Both the position numbers and the translations under genes were made by a program. The notes under the pieces are model-generated. The model ran no database searches. It saw only the letters and a program-made list of their open reading frames with translations, and was not told the DNA's origin. From Pedobacter yulinensis (GTDB taxonomy: Bacteria > Bacteroidota > Bacteroidia > Sphingobacteriales > Sphingobacteriaceae), in contig NZ_KZ686268.1 in assembly GCF_003029735.1 (NCBI RefSeq), positions 917,769 through 981,768 of the forward strand: DNA of 64,000 bases, in the 5' to 3' direction. Shown here in pieces: positions 35,146-44,729 of this stretch; the stretch's first letter is position 1, and the number at the start of each line of letters is the position of its first letter.

Positions 35146-36894
35146 ATGAAAAAGAACACCATATATCTATTTACCTGCCTTTGCCTGCTGGCCGTAGCCG
35201 GCTGCACCAAAGACGAGTTCCTGGACAAGCAGCCTGAAGCAGACGTTTCGCCCGACGCTTTTTTCAAGACCGAAAATGACCTGCTCCTGTACACCAATTC
35301 CTTTTACAATACGCTGCCCGGTGCAGAAGCGGTGTACGCCGAAAATATTGACAACATCGTAACTACCAGCCTTTCAGAACAGCTGACCGGCAGGCGGGTA
35401 ACGCCTGTGACCGGCGGCGGCTGGAGCTGGGGTAACCTGCGCAACATCAATTATTTCCTGGAGAACTATGCCCGGCACGTACCCTATAGCACCAGCCGGA
35501 AATATGCCGCCATTGCCCGATTCTTCCGCGCCTATTTTTATTATGATAAGGTAAAGACCTTCGGCGATGTGCCATGGTACGCGAACGTAATCAAAGAAGA
35601 CGACCAGGCGGCGCTGACAAAACCACGGGACCCCCGTACGCTGGTCATGGATTCAGTCCTGGCTGATATCAATTACGCCATTGCCAACCTGGGCAATGAA
35701 CAAAGCGTTGAACGGATTACCAAATGGACGGCGCTTGCACTGAAGGCCAGGCTCTGCCTGTTTGAGGGAACTTTCAGGAAATATCACACCGAATTCAACC
35801 TTCCTGATCACCAGCGTTTCCTGACCGAGGGCGCGCAGGCGGCCGAAGAGCTGATCAGCAGCGGCCCGTACGGAGTCTACACCTCAACACCCGATAAGGC
35901 TTACGGCGAATTGTTTTCTTCGCTTCGCGCAAAACCAAACGAAATTATCCTGGCGCGGCGGTTCAGTGATGCACTGCAGATCTGGCACAATGTTAACTAC
36001 TACACGCTTACATCCTCTTACGGCCGCCCCGGACTTGAAAAGCAGCTGGTTGAAAGTTACCTGATGAAAGACGGCAGCCGGTTTACCGACATTCCGGGCT
36101 ACCAGAGCATGCAGTTTTTCGAAGAAGTGCAGAACCGTGACCCCCGGCTTTCGCAAACCATACGGACGCCTGGCTATACCAGAATAGGCGGCGCCGCGCC
36201 CCAGTTGCCGCAGTTCGGCGCAAGTACGACCGGATACCAGCTCATCAAGTTTGTAGGCGATGTAAAGTATGACGTTTTTAACCGCTCGGAAAACGATATG
36301 CCCCTGTTCCGGATGGGAGAGGTATATCTGAACTTCGCTGAAGCTAAAGCAGAGCTGGGCACACTGACACAGGCCGACCTGGATAAGTCGCTGAATAAAC
36401 TGCGTGAGCGCGTGGGTATGCCGCACCTGGTCATGGCAACAGCCAATGCCAGTCCCGACCCCTTCCTGGCCGGACAATACCTGAACGTCTCTGCCACCAA
36501 TAAGGGTGTCATCCTGGAGATCAGGCGGGAGAGAAGGATCGAGCTGGTTATGGAATCCTTCCGCTGGGACGATCTGATGCGCTGGAAAGAGGGCAAACTG
36601 CTTACCCGGCAGTTCCGCGGCATGTATTTTACAGGTCCCGGGCAATTTGACCTTGACCGGAACGGTACCCCGGATGTACAGATCTATACCGGTACCAAAC
36701 CCGGGGGCAGCAGCGTGCAGCTCCTTAAACTCGGCAGCGACGTTTCACTCGCTAACGGCGAAGCGGGCGGTACTGTGGTGGTGAACCCCCAGATCAAAAA
36801 GGTGTTCGATGAAAACAAAGACTACCTCGCACCCCTACCCATACAGGATCTGCAGCTTAATCCCAACCTGAAACAAAACCCGGGCTGGAATTAA
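35146..36894 (+). CDS. SusD/RagB family surface lipoprotein
   Basis: A 582-aa outer-surface nutrient-binding lipoprotein paired with the preceding SusC. The start at 35146 (MKKNTIYLFTCLC) lies 16 nt after SusC; the lipobox is LAVAGC with the acylated Cys near residue 20. The helical TPR-like N-terminal half has FLDKQPEADVSPDAFFKTE and the C-terminal half has RRERRIELVMESFRWDDLMRWK and the family's common ending LPIQDLQLNPNLKQNPGW. It captures glycans and delivers them to SusC. A terminator follows at 36940-36973. Confidence 0.95.
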   Translation: MKKNTIYLFTCLCLLAVAGCTKDEFLDKQPEADVSPDAFFKTENDLLLYTNSFYNTLPGAEAVYAENIDNIVTTSLSEQLTGRRVTPVTGGGWSWGNLRNINYFLENYARHVPYSTSRKYAAIARFFRAYFYYDKVKTFGDVPWYANVIKEDDQAALTKPRDPRTLVMDSVLADINYAIANLGNEQSVERITKWTALALKARLCLFEGTFRKYHTEFNLPDHQRFLTEGAQAAEELISSGPYGVYTSTPDKAYGELFSSLRAKPNEIILARRFSDALQIWHNVNYYTLTSSYGRPGLEKQLVESYLMKDGSRFTDIPGYQSMQFFEEVQNRDPRLSQTIRTPGYTRIGGAAPQLPQFGASTTGYQLIKFVGDVKYDVFNRSENDMPLFRMGEVYLNFAEAKAELGTLTQADLDKSLNKLRERVGMPHLVMATANASPDPFLAGQYLNVSATNKGVILEIRRERRIELVMESFRWDDLMRWKEGKLLTRQFRGMYFTGPGQFDLDRNGTPDVQIYTGTKPGGSSVQLLKLGSDVSLANGEAGGTVVVNPQIKKVFDENKDYLAPLPIQDLQLNPNLKQNPGWN

Positions 36895-36939
36895 AGCGTT
36901 TCCGGCTCGCGTTATGCCCGGAAACGTATAGCAGAAAAC

Positions 36940-36973
36940 AAAAAAGTACGACTCAGGCAGTCGTGCTTTTTTG
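36940..36973. terminator. Rho-independent terminator after the SusC/SusD pair
   Basis: The stem GTACGACT (36946-36953) pairs with AGTCGTGC (36959-36966), with a 5-nt loop and one G-U pair. A-tract before and T-tract after make it potentially bidirectional. Confidence 0.85.
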
Positions 36974-37087
36974 TTCATAGTCAGCGTGTTATTTGGATTT
37001 TATAGATTAATCATTATCTTTAAGATAACCAAATGTCTGTTGTGTACCGTGGCGCAGGCCAAGCCTGCCGTCCCTATCTTAAAAGCT

Positions 37088-37282
37088 ATGATTGTAAAAT
37101 TTTTTGACCGCCTGGAACATGCCGATCTTTTGATCAGGACAGAAAATACCGGAACACCCGAAGACCTGGCGCGCCGGCTGAAAATATCGAAACGTTCGTT
37201 GCATGAATTTTTGCAGCTGCTCAAAGTGGCCGGTGTCCCGGTTCGGTATTCCCGTAAACGCGGAACATATTATTATAACTAA
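37088..37282 (+). CDS. Small HTH-domain protein (64 aa)
   Basis: The start MIVKFFDRLEHADLLIR is chosen at 37088; a longer frame upstream would run into the terminator. Residues 18-64 form a winged-helix-type HTH: TGTPEDLARRLKISKRSLHEFLQLLK, then VPVRYSRKRGTYYYN as the wing. Small stand-alone proteins of this type are common in Bacteroidota and are probably DNA binding; targets are unknown. It follows the SusC/SusD terminator, so it has its own promoter. Confidence 0.75.
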   Translation: MIVKFFDRLEHADLLIRTENTGTPEDLARRLKISKRSLHEFLQLLKVAGVPVRYSRKRGTYYYN

Positions 37283-37672
37283 TCGGTTATTTCTTCATTT
37301 CCGGGCAGCAAGGTAGCTATGCTTTCGCCGCTTTTCGTACGCCGTTCTCCAGGTAAATGCACCGGTACATGGTGTTCTGCCTGCGCAAGGCCGGTAGCGG
37401 TGGCGTAAAGAAGGCAGGTGATTATCCTCGCCGGTCAGCGCTGAAGCGTGCCCGAACAGGTGGCTGCTCCGGCAGACCAAGCTTGGTCCCGCCTTCAGGC
37501 AGGCACGTACCGCGAGCGCTGCCACAAAAGCCCACGAAATTGTGTGTTGCGGCAGCCGTACCCGCTCCTTCCGCAAGATAAAGTTCATGAAGTGGGTGGC
37601 AATAGCCTGGCCTTTCGCGTTCAGCCGCGACGCTCAATGCGCTGTTACATTTTCAATGTGTATCTTGTCATC
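37283..37672. other. 390-bp gap, possible decayed gene
   Basis: No intact gene is visible. On the minus strand, coding-like stretches appear in different frames (for example HFMNFILRKE, then LYATATGLAQAEHHVPVHL toward 37,290), broken by stops and shifts, which suggests a gene remnant. I cannot name the family. Confidence 0.3.
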
Positions 37673-38218
37673 ATGATAAAATGGTATGCCATAGGTTTGC
37701 TGCTCCTATCGGTGTTAACAAGTTGTGTAAACAGGCGTTTTTACCAGCAGGCCGATTACCCTTTTTACAGCAAAGCCCCTGCGCATGGCATGGGATCCCT
37801 GCCGCGTTCCGATGGCGTTTACATGCTTCAGGCCGAGGCTGGTGTCGACAAGGGCGCCGCAGAGAACCGGCTGTATAAGTTCTATGACGGCGGACAGGTG
37901 AATATGATACTGGGTATTGATCATGCTGCCCATCCAGACAGCATAATATCCAGGTTTAACAACGAAGCGTTGCGGCGAAGAACACTTTTCCAGGGGTACT
38001 ACCGCGTGCAGGGCAAACAACTTGTTATACAACAAGTCAATACGGCCCGCCGGCAATTCACTTACGACTACTTTTTTGTGGAAAAAGACTGCCTGATCCA
38101 TGTTTCCTCAGGTATCGAGGGCCGCGGACGTTTCCGGGAATCGCCTTTTGCAAGCAATTTCAGGGCAGTATATAGTTTTCTCCCTCTTCGGAGTAGTTTT
38201 ACGAAGCCGATTTGGTAA
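37673..38218 (+). CDS. Lipoprotein of unknown function (181 aa)
   Basis: The start MIKWYAIGLLLLSVLTSC opens a type II signal peptide with acylated Cys18, so the product is a membrane-anchored lipoprotein. An upstream in-frame extension was rejected because it hides the signal. The rest (NMILGIDHAAHPDS, LFQGYYRVQGKQLVIQQV, FTYDYFFVEKD) looks beta-rich. I do not recognise the family. It is convergent with the efflux operon across a 116-bp gap that holds a perfect hairpin. Confidence 0.7.
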   Translation: MIKWYAIGLLLLSVLTSCVNRRFYQQADYPFYSKAPAHGMGSLPRSDGVYMLQAEAGVDKGAAENRLYKFYDGGQVNMILGIDHAAHPDSIISRFNNEALRRRTLFQGYYRVQGKQLVIQQVNTARRQFTYDYFFVEKDCLIHVSSGIEGRGRFRESPFASNFRAVYSFLPLRSSFTKPIW

Positions 38219-38249
38219 TTAATTTCTTTATGCTTTGTTTTTTTAACTT

Positions 38250-38282
38250 AAAGTTGGTAACTTTACAAAAGTTACCAACTTT
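38250..38282. repeat. Perfect 15-bp inverted repeat with 3-nt loop
   Basis: AAAGTTGGTAACTTT (38250-38264) and AAAGTTACCAACTTT (38268-38282) are exact reverse complements around ACA. A T-run precedes the hairpin on the plus strand, but none follows it on either strand, so it is not a standard terminator. The GTTACC/GGTAAC core looks like an operator half-site. Confidence 0.85.
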
Positions 38283-38333
38283 GCAGGACTCGTATTGAGT
38301 AGCGGGCTGCGAACAACGAAAAACCGATACCCG

Positions 38334-39767
38334 CTAGCCGCCCAGCGCACGGTAAAGTGCAATCATGGCGCCGAAAGACTGTCTTTTGATGTTTACCTGC
38401 TCCATTTCTGCATTCAGCACGCTGCCCTGGGCTACGATGACCTCCAGGTAACTGGCATAACCTGCCAGGTAAAGGTCATTTGCCGTAGCTAAAGCTTCGT
38501 TCAACTCTTTTACTTCTGCAGTTTTTAGTTCATAGGCTTTCTGCAAATTGTCCATAGCGGTCAGTTGGGTCGATACCTCCTGGTAGGCGTTTATAATCTG
38601 CCGCTGGTAATTGTAAAATGCCTGCATTTGTTCAGCGTCGGCAATGTGCTTGCCGTTTTTTAGTACACCCCGGTTAAAGACCGGAGCGGTAAGCCCGCCT
38701 AGAAAGCCGGCCGCCAGCGATCCTGGAGAAAACAGCAGGGGCAGCTTAAAGGAGTTGTAGCCGGCATAGGCATCGAGCGTCAGGCTGGGCAGCAGCGCTT
38801 TCCTTGCAGCCGAAACATCGGCGCGCGCAGCTTTTAGTTCAAATTCTGCCTGCCGTACATCTGGACGAGCAAGTACCACCTGCGCCGGGACGCCGGCAAA
38901 CAACTTTCGTGGAACGGCCTGGCTGATAAAGCCAGTGTCGCGCTGAATGGCTTCAGGGTAGCGGCCCAGCAGGTTATTCAATTCGTTCTCTGTGCGGGTA
39001 ACGGTCTGACGAATCTCATAAGCGCGCCCCTGGGTAGCCAGCAGTTGTGCGCGGAACTGTTTAACCGCAAGGGACGTGGCACGGCCGCCTGCCAGTTGCG
39101 CCTCTACAATTTCTACGGCCTTCTGCTGCAGGGCGACGTTGTGCGTCAGGATCTCTGCCTGCTTGTCAAGCGCAGCCAGGTCGAAATACCGGCCGGCTAC
39201 TTCGCTGATGAGCTGCGTACGGAACCACTGGACCCCTTGCTTGCTGGCCAGCAGGCGGTTGTAGGCCGCTTCCCTGCGTTTTGAAAGTTTGCCCCAGATA
39301 TCCAGCTCCCAGGAACTGCGAAAGCCGGCAAAATAATCGGGTGTTGCGGGATATGGGATCCGCCTGTTGTTGTCGATATTGGGTGAAAAATTGGTGTCGT
39401 AGTTACCCACGCCATTCATGGTATAATTCCCATAGCGGTCCAGGCCACCGCTTGCCTGCGCGTGTAGTCCGGGCAGCAAGGCACCTTTACTTAAGCGCAG
39501 CTGTGCCCCCGCAACCAGTACCCGTTGCATGCCGGTTTTCAGGTCATAATTGTTTTGGAGGGCCGTATCAATGAGGTGTTTTAATTGGGGTTCGTTGAAT
39601 ATGGTCTCCCATTTCAGTTCCGGCACATCGGCCGAAGGCCTGCCATTAAAGGTTTGAGGCATTTTGGCCAGCTGCGGTTCTGCGACCTTCCCCGGCAGGG
39701 AGCAGCCGTTCAGGACCAGGCAGGCAAAAAAGGGAAGGCTCAGGTAAGTCAGTTGTTTCCTGTTCAT
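38334..39767 (-). CDS. Efflux outer-membrane factor, TolC/NodT type
   Basis: A 477-aa outer-membrane lipoprotein with lipobox LVLNGC (Cys near 22). The trimeric channel family shows NNYDLKTGMQRVLVAGAQL, the SSWELDIWGKLSKRREAAYNRL stretch, and ARPDVRQAEFELKAARADVSAARKALLPSL in the second repeat. It forms the outer exit duct of the tripartite pump. Its ATG overlaps the stop of the RND gene (ATGA), so translation is coupled. The convergent lipoprotein gene lies beyond the perfect hairpin. Confidence 0.93.
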   Translation of the reverse strand: MNRKQLTYLSLPFFACLVLNGCSLPGKVAEPQLAKMPQTFNGRPSADVPELKWETIFNEPQLKHLIDTALQNNYDLKTGMQRVLVAGAQLRLSKGALLPGLHAQASGGLDRYGNYTMNGVGNYDTNFSPNIDNNRRIPYPATPDYFAGFRSSWELDIWGKLSKRREAAYNRLLASKQGVQWFRTQLISEVAGRYFDLAALDKQAEILTHNVALQQKAVEIVEAQLAGGRATSLAVKQFRAQLLATQGRAYEIRQTVTRTENELNNLLGRYPEAIQRDTGFISQAVPRKLFAGVPAQVVLARPDVRQAEFELKAARADVSAARKALLPSLTLDAYAGYNSFKLPLLFSPGSLAAGFLGGLTAPVFNRGVLKNGKHIADAEQMQAFYNYQRQIINAYQEVSTQLTAMDNLQKAYELKTAEVKELNEALATANDLYLAGYASYLEVIVAQGSVLNAEMEQVNIKRQSFGAMIALYRALGG

Positions 39768-42700
39768 GCTTGTGTGTGTTGAGGTGGTTGGACTGCATTA
39801 TTTTTTTTCTTGCTCGGAGCGAAAAGCGCATAAAGGCCGGGTATGAGGATCACGCCGAACAGTGTGCCGATCAGCATGCCGCCTACAGAGGCTGTGCCGA
39901 TTGAACGGTTGCCCACGGCGCCGGCGCCGGTTGCAATACAGAGGGGGATCAGTCCGGCAACGAAGGCGAAAGAGGTCATCAGAATGGGCCTCAGCCTCGA
40001 AACCGCGCCCGCCCTGGCGGCGTCAGCAACTGCCATTCCCGCCTTTCGTTTCAGCTCGGCAAACTCAATGATCAGGATGGCATTTTTGCCCAGCAGGCCG
40101 ATGAGCATAACCAGCGCAACCTGGGCATAAATGTTGTTTTCAAGGCCTGCAGCCTTCAACGTAAAAAACGCGCCCGCTATGCCCGCCGGAAGCGAGAGTA
40201 AGACCGGTAAGGGCAACAAAAAACTCTCGTACTGTGCAGCAAGCAACAGGTAAACAAATACCAGGCAGACGATGAAAATATACACCGCCTGGTTGCCCGA
40301 CAGGATCTGCTCGCGTGTCATCCCTGACCATTCAATACTGAAGCCACGCGGAAGTTTCTCTTTCGCAGTCTCCTCAACGGCGGCAATGGCATCTGCACTG
40401 CTGAATCCTGCGGCGGCGTCACCATTGATCATGGCTGAGGTATACATGTTGTAGCGGTTAATCTGTTCGGGGCCATATACCCGTTCCAGGCTGATGAAAC
40501 TCGAGTAAGGGATCATCTGGCCGCGGTCGTTCTTCACATAAAGCTGGAGCAGGTCGCCGGGTTTACCGCGGTACTGCGGATAGGCCTGCAACATCACCTT
40601 GTACATTTGTCCGAAGCGGATGAAGTTGGTTGCATAATAACTGCCAACAAGGGTCTGAAGGGTACTCATCGCATGATCAATAGATACGCCTTTTTTAGCC
40701 GCCATATCCTGGTCAATGTGGATCATGTATTGCGGGAAATTAGGGTCAAAGCTGGTAAAAGCACCGGCTATGGCCGGATTTTTTCGCAGTTCGGCCAGGA
40801 AGTCATTGGCTACGCCGGCAGTCTTGCCAAGATCCTCACTCTTGTTTTTATCGAGCAGGCGCAATTCGAAACCACTCGCATTGCCAAAGCCTGGTACGGT
40901 TGGCGGCGAAAAAAACTCGATAGAAGCATCACTGATTCCACGGGTCTGCTGCCTGAGACTGGCGATCAGTTCATCAACACTTTCTTTGCGGTCGTCCCAA
41001 CCAGCCAGGTTGATCATAGCCATGCCGTAAGAAGCGCCGGTAATGTCGCTCATCAGGCTATAGCCGGCCAGGGTACTGATGTTCTCAACCGGACCAAGTG
41101 AGGAGGCTGCCTGCTGGATGCGGTCCAGTACTTTTTCAGTGCGCTCGACTGTAGATCCGGGTGGGGTGGTTACGTTCACATAGATCATCCCCTGGTCTTC
41201 GGTTGGAATAAAACCCGAAGGGAGCATGCTGCTGCCCAGCCAGGTGGCCAGGAAGAAGAATACGAGCAGGGCCAGGGTAACCGGTTTACGCCGCACGATC
41301 ATGCCGGTAAGTCGACTGAATTTTTTTTCTGTCTTGTCATAACCTTTATTAAAGACGCCAAAGAAGCGCCCCAGCAGGTTCTTCTTCTGAGCAGTGTTGT
41401 GCCGCAGCATAAGCGCGCACAGGGCCGGTGTCAATGTCAGCGCATTGATGCCGGAAATCACGATCGAGATGGCCAGGGTTAAGGAGAACTGCCGGTAGAA
41501 AACACCGACGGGGCCTGAAAGAAAGGCCACCGGTACAAATACCGCAGACATGACCAGCGTAATGGCAACAATAGCACCGCTGATTTCTTTCATGGCGGCC
41601 ACCGTCGCCTCCATGGGCGGCAGGTGCTCTTCGGTCATCTTAACGTGTACTGCTTCGACCACAACAATGGCATTATCGACAACAATACCAATGGCCAGTA
41701 CCAGCGCAAACAAGGTCAGAATGTTGATCGAAAAGCCCAGGACCTGTAGAAACGCCAGTGTGCTGATCAGGGCAACCGGCACGGCCAGGGCCGGGATCAG
41801 CGTGCTGCGAAAGTCTTGCAGAAAGATGAATACGACAATGAAAACGAGAATAAAGGCTTCGATCAGGGTGCGCATGACCTCATCAATACTTGCATCCAGA
41901 AAGCGGGATACATCATACGCATAATTGTATTCCATGCCCGGTGGGAAACTGCTTTGTTTCAGTTCAGCCATCTTAGACTTAATGTTGTCGATTACCTCGC
42001 TGGCGTTCGAACCGGGGCGTTGTTTGATCATGATCGAGGCAGAGGGTTTGCCGTCAGTTTTGGAAACCATGTCATAACTGACGGTGCCAAACTCAATATC
42101 TGCTACGTCTTTAAGGCGGATAATTGCACCACTCTCGTCAGCTTTCAGTACGATGTTTTCGTAAGCTCCCTTTTCGTTGAACTTGCCTGCGTACCGCAAT
42201 ACGTACTGCTTCACTTCGTTGCCCTTACCCGAGTTTTCTCCGGCCACACCGGGTGCAGCCTCTATGTTTTGCTTGCGCAGGCGATCGATCACCTCGTCTG
42301 TTGAAATGTTGTAAGAAAGCAGGCGATCGGGTTTCAGCCAGACGCGCATGGAGTAGTCACGGGCGCCCATAATGTCGACAAAGCCCACGCCGTCAATGCG
42401 TTTCAACTCCTGTAACACGTTGATGTCGGCAAAATTGTAAATGAACTCCTCGTTCATGTCCTTGTCGGTACTGGTGATGTTCAGGTAAAGCAGCATGCTG
42501 TTCACCTCTTTTTCAGTTGTTACGCCGGCTTTGATGACTTCTTCGGGCAGCTCATCCAGTACGGTCGTTACCCGGTTCTGTACGTTTACAGCTGCCTGGT
42601 CGGGATCGGTGCCTACCTTAAAAAATACCTGGACGAGCGTTATCCCGTTGTTGCTGCTTACGGTATTCATGTACGTCATGCCCGGAACGCCATTGATGGC

Positions 42701-42901
42701 CCGCTCAAGCGGTGTGGCTACGGCTTTTGAACAAACCTCTGCGTTTGCGCCGTTGTAATTCGCGGTAACCACCACCGAGGGCGGAACAATGTCAGGAAAT
42801 TGCGTGATCGGCAAACTGAACAAGGCCAGCACACCGAGCAGCACAAGAACAAGCGAGATGACCAGCGATAGAACCGGCCTTCTGATAAAAGTTTCAACCA
42901 T
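39764..42901 (-). CDS. RND efflux permease, HAE1/AcrB type
   Basis: A 1045-aa inner-membrane drug/proton antiporter. The start MVETFIRRPVLSLVISL at 42901 opens the first transmembrane helix; an upstream extension is rejected. Twelve helices and two large periplasmic loops are visible. GIVVDNAIVVVEAV carries the conserved TM4 acidic residue, and LTPALCALMLR and LSLPAGIAGAFF are other family blocks. It pumps hydrophobic compounds with the adaptor upstream (66-nt gap) and the outer-membrane factor downstream (4-bp overlap). Substrate is unknown. Confidence 0.96.
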   Translation of the reverse strand: MVETFIRRPVLSLVISLVLVLLGVLALFSLPITQFPDIVPPSVVVTANYNGANAEVCSKAVATPLERAINGVPGMTYMNTVSSNNGITLVQVFFKVGTDPDQAAVNVQNRVTTVLDELPEEVIKAGVTTEKEVNSMLLYLNITSTDKDMNEEFIYNFADINVLQELKRIDGVGFVDIMGARDYSMRVWLKPDRLLSYNISTDEVIDRLRKQNIEAAPGVAGENSGKGNEVKQYVLRYAGKFNEKGAYENIVLKADESGAIIRLKDVADIEFGTVSYDMVSKTDGKPSASIMIKQRPGSNASEVIDNIKSKMAELKQSSFPPGMEYNYAYDVSRFLDASIDEVMRTLIEAFILVFIVVFIFLQDFRSTLIPALAVPVALISTLAFLQVLGFSINILTLFALVLAIGIVVDNAIVVVEAVHVKMTEEHLPPMEATVAAMKEISGAIVAITLVMSAVFVPVAFLSGPVGVFYRQFSLTLAISIVISGINALTLTPALCALMLRHNTAQKKNLLGRFFGVFNKGYDKTEKKFSRLTGMIVRRKPVTLALLVFFFLATWLGSSMLPSGFIPTEDQGMIYVNVTTPPGSTVERTEKVLDRIQQAASSLGPVENISTLAGYSLMSDITGASYGMAMINLAGWDDRKESVDELIASLRQQTRGISDASIEFFSPPTVPGFGNASGFELRLLDKNKSEDLGKTAGVANDFLAELRKNPAIAGAFTSFDPNFPQYMIHIDQDMAAKKGVSIDHAMSTLQTLVGSYYATNFIRFGQMYKVMLQAYPQYRGKPGDLLQLYVKNDRGQMIPYSSFISLERVYGPEQINRYNMYTSAMINGDAAAGFSSADAIAAVEETAKEKLPRGFSIEWSGMTREQILSGNQAVYIFIVCLVFVYLLLAAQYESFLLPLPVLLSLPAGIAGAFFTLKAAGLENNIYAQVALVMLIGLLGKNAILIIEFAELKRKAGMAVADAARAGAVSRLRPILMTSFAFVAGLIPLCIATGAGAVGNRSIGTASVGGMLIGTLFGVILIPGLYALFAPSKKKNNAVQPPQHTQA

Positions 42902-42967
42902 GGTTGATGAATAATAGGATAGCAGGCCCTGCGCAAACAGGGCCGCCATGAAGTAAAAAATCTGGAC

Positions 42968-44086
42968 TTAGTTGTTGACGAGCAGTTTCTCTGTGTTACG
43001 GGAAACCGGGTTTATTTTAGCGCCGTCGCGAATGTTCTGTACACCTTCATAGACGATTTTGTCTCCGGCTTTTAATCCTGACCGCACCACGAAATATTCC
43101 GCGAGCCGCATCTGCGGTACGAAACTTTTCATCGTTACCCGGTTGTCTTTGCCCACCACGAAAACATAGTTCTTGTCCTGGATCTCGAAGACCGATTTTT
43201 GTGGCACCAGCAGACTGGTTCCCAGTTCTGAACGCAGGCGTATTTTTCCTGAGGCACCATGTTTCAGGATCTGGTCCGGGTTTGGGAACACGGCACGGAA
43301 GGCAATGGAACCTGTACCATCAGAAAATGAGGATTCCTGGGTTTCAATTCGGCCTTTCAGGGGGTAAACAGAACCGTCTGCCAGTACCAGTGTACTTTCC
43401 TTGTTGGCTTCGAACCCGCCCTTGCCGTTTTTAACGAATTGGAGATATTCGTTTTCAGACACGTCGAAGTAAGCGTACATTTTGCGATTGTCTGAAAGGG
43501 TTGTGAGCAGAGAACCCTCGCTGACCAGGCTGCCCGATTTGAAGGGGATGCGGTCAATGATGCCGTCGAAAGGTGCACGGACCGATGTATACGAAAGGTG
43601 TTGTCTGGCGTCGTCGATCTGCGCCCGGGCTTCGCTGACCTTGGCCCGCGCTTCGCTAAGCCGTGCTTCGCCAAGCTGAAGTTCGGAAGGCGAAATCACC
43701 TTTTTCTGCACAAGTGTTTTAATGCGTTCCAGGTCTACTTCGGCAATTTTTACTGCCGACTGCGCACTGCTCAGGCTGGCCTGTGCCTTATTCAGGTCGA
43801 TCAGGAATTCCTTGTCGCTCATTTTAAAAAGCAGCTGTCCCTGCCTGACTTTCTGCCCTTCATCGACCGCAATGCGCTCTACAAAACCCTGCATGCGCGC
43901 GCGGACCTCTACATTTCTCGATGCCTGGATGTCGGCAACATAATTTACACTCAGCGCCGTATCTGTTTCATGCAGCACCACGACGGGAATGTCTGCAAGG
44001 TCTGTCTCCTTTTTTTCTGTGCTTTTGGGAGCGCATGCCCCAAGAAATGCCGCCATACCAACGATGGCGAACCGGTATCTGTTCAT
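42968..44086 (-). CDS. RND efflux periplasmic adaptor (membrane fusion protein)
   Basis: A 372-aa lipoprotein adaptor; the start at 44086 gives MNRYRFAIVGMAAFLGAC, with acylated Cys18. The half-lipoyl motif is VEVRARMQGFVERIAV and the returning half is TSVRAPFDGIIDRI. A long helical hairpin lies between (LNKAQASLSSAQSAVKIAEVDLERIK split by the turn at VISPSEL). Beta-barrel and membrane-proximal domains follow (VKNGKGGFEANKE, IALLVPQKSV-like stretch). It links the pump to the outer-membrane factor. First core gene of the efflux operon. Confidence 0.93.
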   Translation of the reverse strand: MNRYRFAIVGMAAFLGACAPKSTEKKETDLADIPVVVLHETDTALSVNYVADIQASRNVEVRARMQGFVERIAVDEGQKVRQGQLLFKMSDKEFLIDLNKAQASLSSAQSAVKIAEVDLERIKTLVQKKVISPSELQLGEARLSEARAKVSEARAQIDDARQHLSYTSVRAPFDGIIDRIPFKSGSLVSEGSLLTTLSDNRKMYAYFDVSENEYLQFVKNGKGGFEANKESTLVLADGSVYPLKGRIETQESSFSDGTGSIAFRAVFPNPDQILKHGASGKIRLRSELGTSLLVPQKSVFEIQDKNYVFVVGKDNRVTMKSFVPQMRLAEYFVVRSGLKAGDKIVYEGVQNIRDGAKINPVSRNTEKLLVNN

Positions 44087-44216
44087 CAATATCTTGCTTT
44101 TGGCACTAAAATGTGCCGGTTCATTTTCTAAAAGTGTTAACGGGAATGCGGCTGCCGGTTCAGGAAACACGGCAGGCCGGCAGCGCGGGCTGCATGGTAA
44201 ACGCAAACCGTTGCGG

Positions 44217-44609
44217 TTAGAAAATGGCCAGGCGATAAAGAAAAGAATGTTGTTCTGAAAGGAAGAAAGGCGCTTCGTAACTGCCTGCCAGGTTCGGCAC
44301 CGCAGCATGGCTGTAACAGATCGTTTTGGCAACAGGCGCATATTTATCGTCGCCTTCAATAAGCCGCTGCGCCTTTCGGCGGATGGCAGGACGCTTCTGG
44401 TTGAACCGGGATTTGGACCACTGAATGATTTCCCGGCCATGGTCCCAGCTGTGCGTGGTTTCGTACTGATCGGCCGAAGTTACCGGGGGCAGAAGCGGAA
44501 ACGTTTTCCGGCTTACATTGGCCCGGGAAGCCCCGGTGCCCAGCAGGATAACTGCAAAAAGCAGGACCGTCTTCAGGCAGAAAAAAGTCGCAATACTCTT
44601 GTAACGCAT
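44217..44609 (-). CDS. Small secreted protein of unknown function (130 aa)
   Basis: It starts MRYKSIATFFCLKTVLL with a clear hydrophobic signal segment ending near GASRA. The mature part is basic and Ser-rich (WSKSRFNQKRPAIRRKAQRL, CYSHAAVPNLAGSYEAPFF) and has no family I recognise. It lies 130 nt before the efflux adaptor on the same strand and might be cotranscribed. An overlapping plus-strand frame has poor composition. Confidence 0.5.
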   Translation of the reverse strand: MRYKSIATFFCLKTVLLFAVILLGTGASRANVSRKTFPLLPPVTSADQYETTHSWDHGREIIQWSKSRFNQKRPAIRRKAQRLIEGDDKYAPVAKTICYSHAAVPNLAGSYEAPFFLSEQHSFLYRLAIF

Positions 44610-44729
44610 TTCCAGGTCTTGTGGTTACGCGCAAAGATAGCTTTTAAGACGAGGTGACCCGGGCGCTTTCTGTAAGAAAATTGCAAGATTTAAGTAAAAT
44701 GCCGCATGGCAAAGCCATTCTCTGCAAGA

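Noticed and set aside
44307..44657. Plus-strand open frame opposite the small secreted protein
   Set aside because: Basic low-quality composition; the minus-strand frame has a clear signal peptide.
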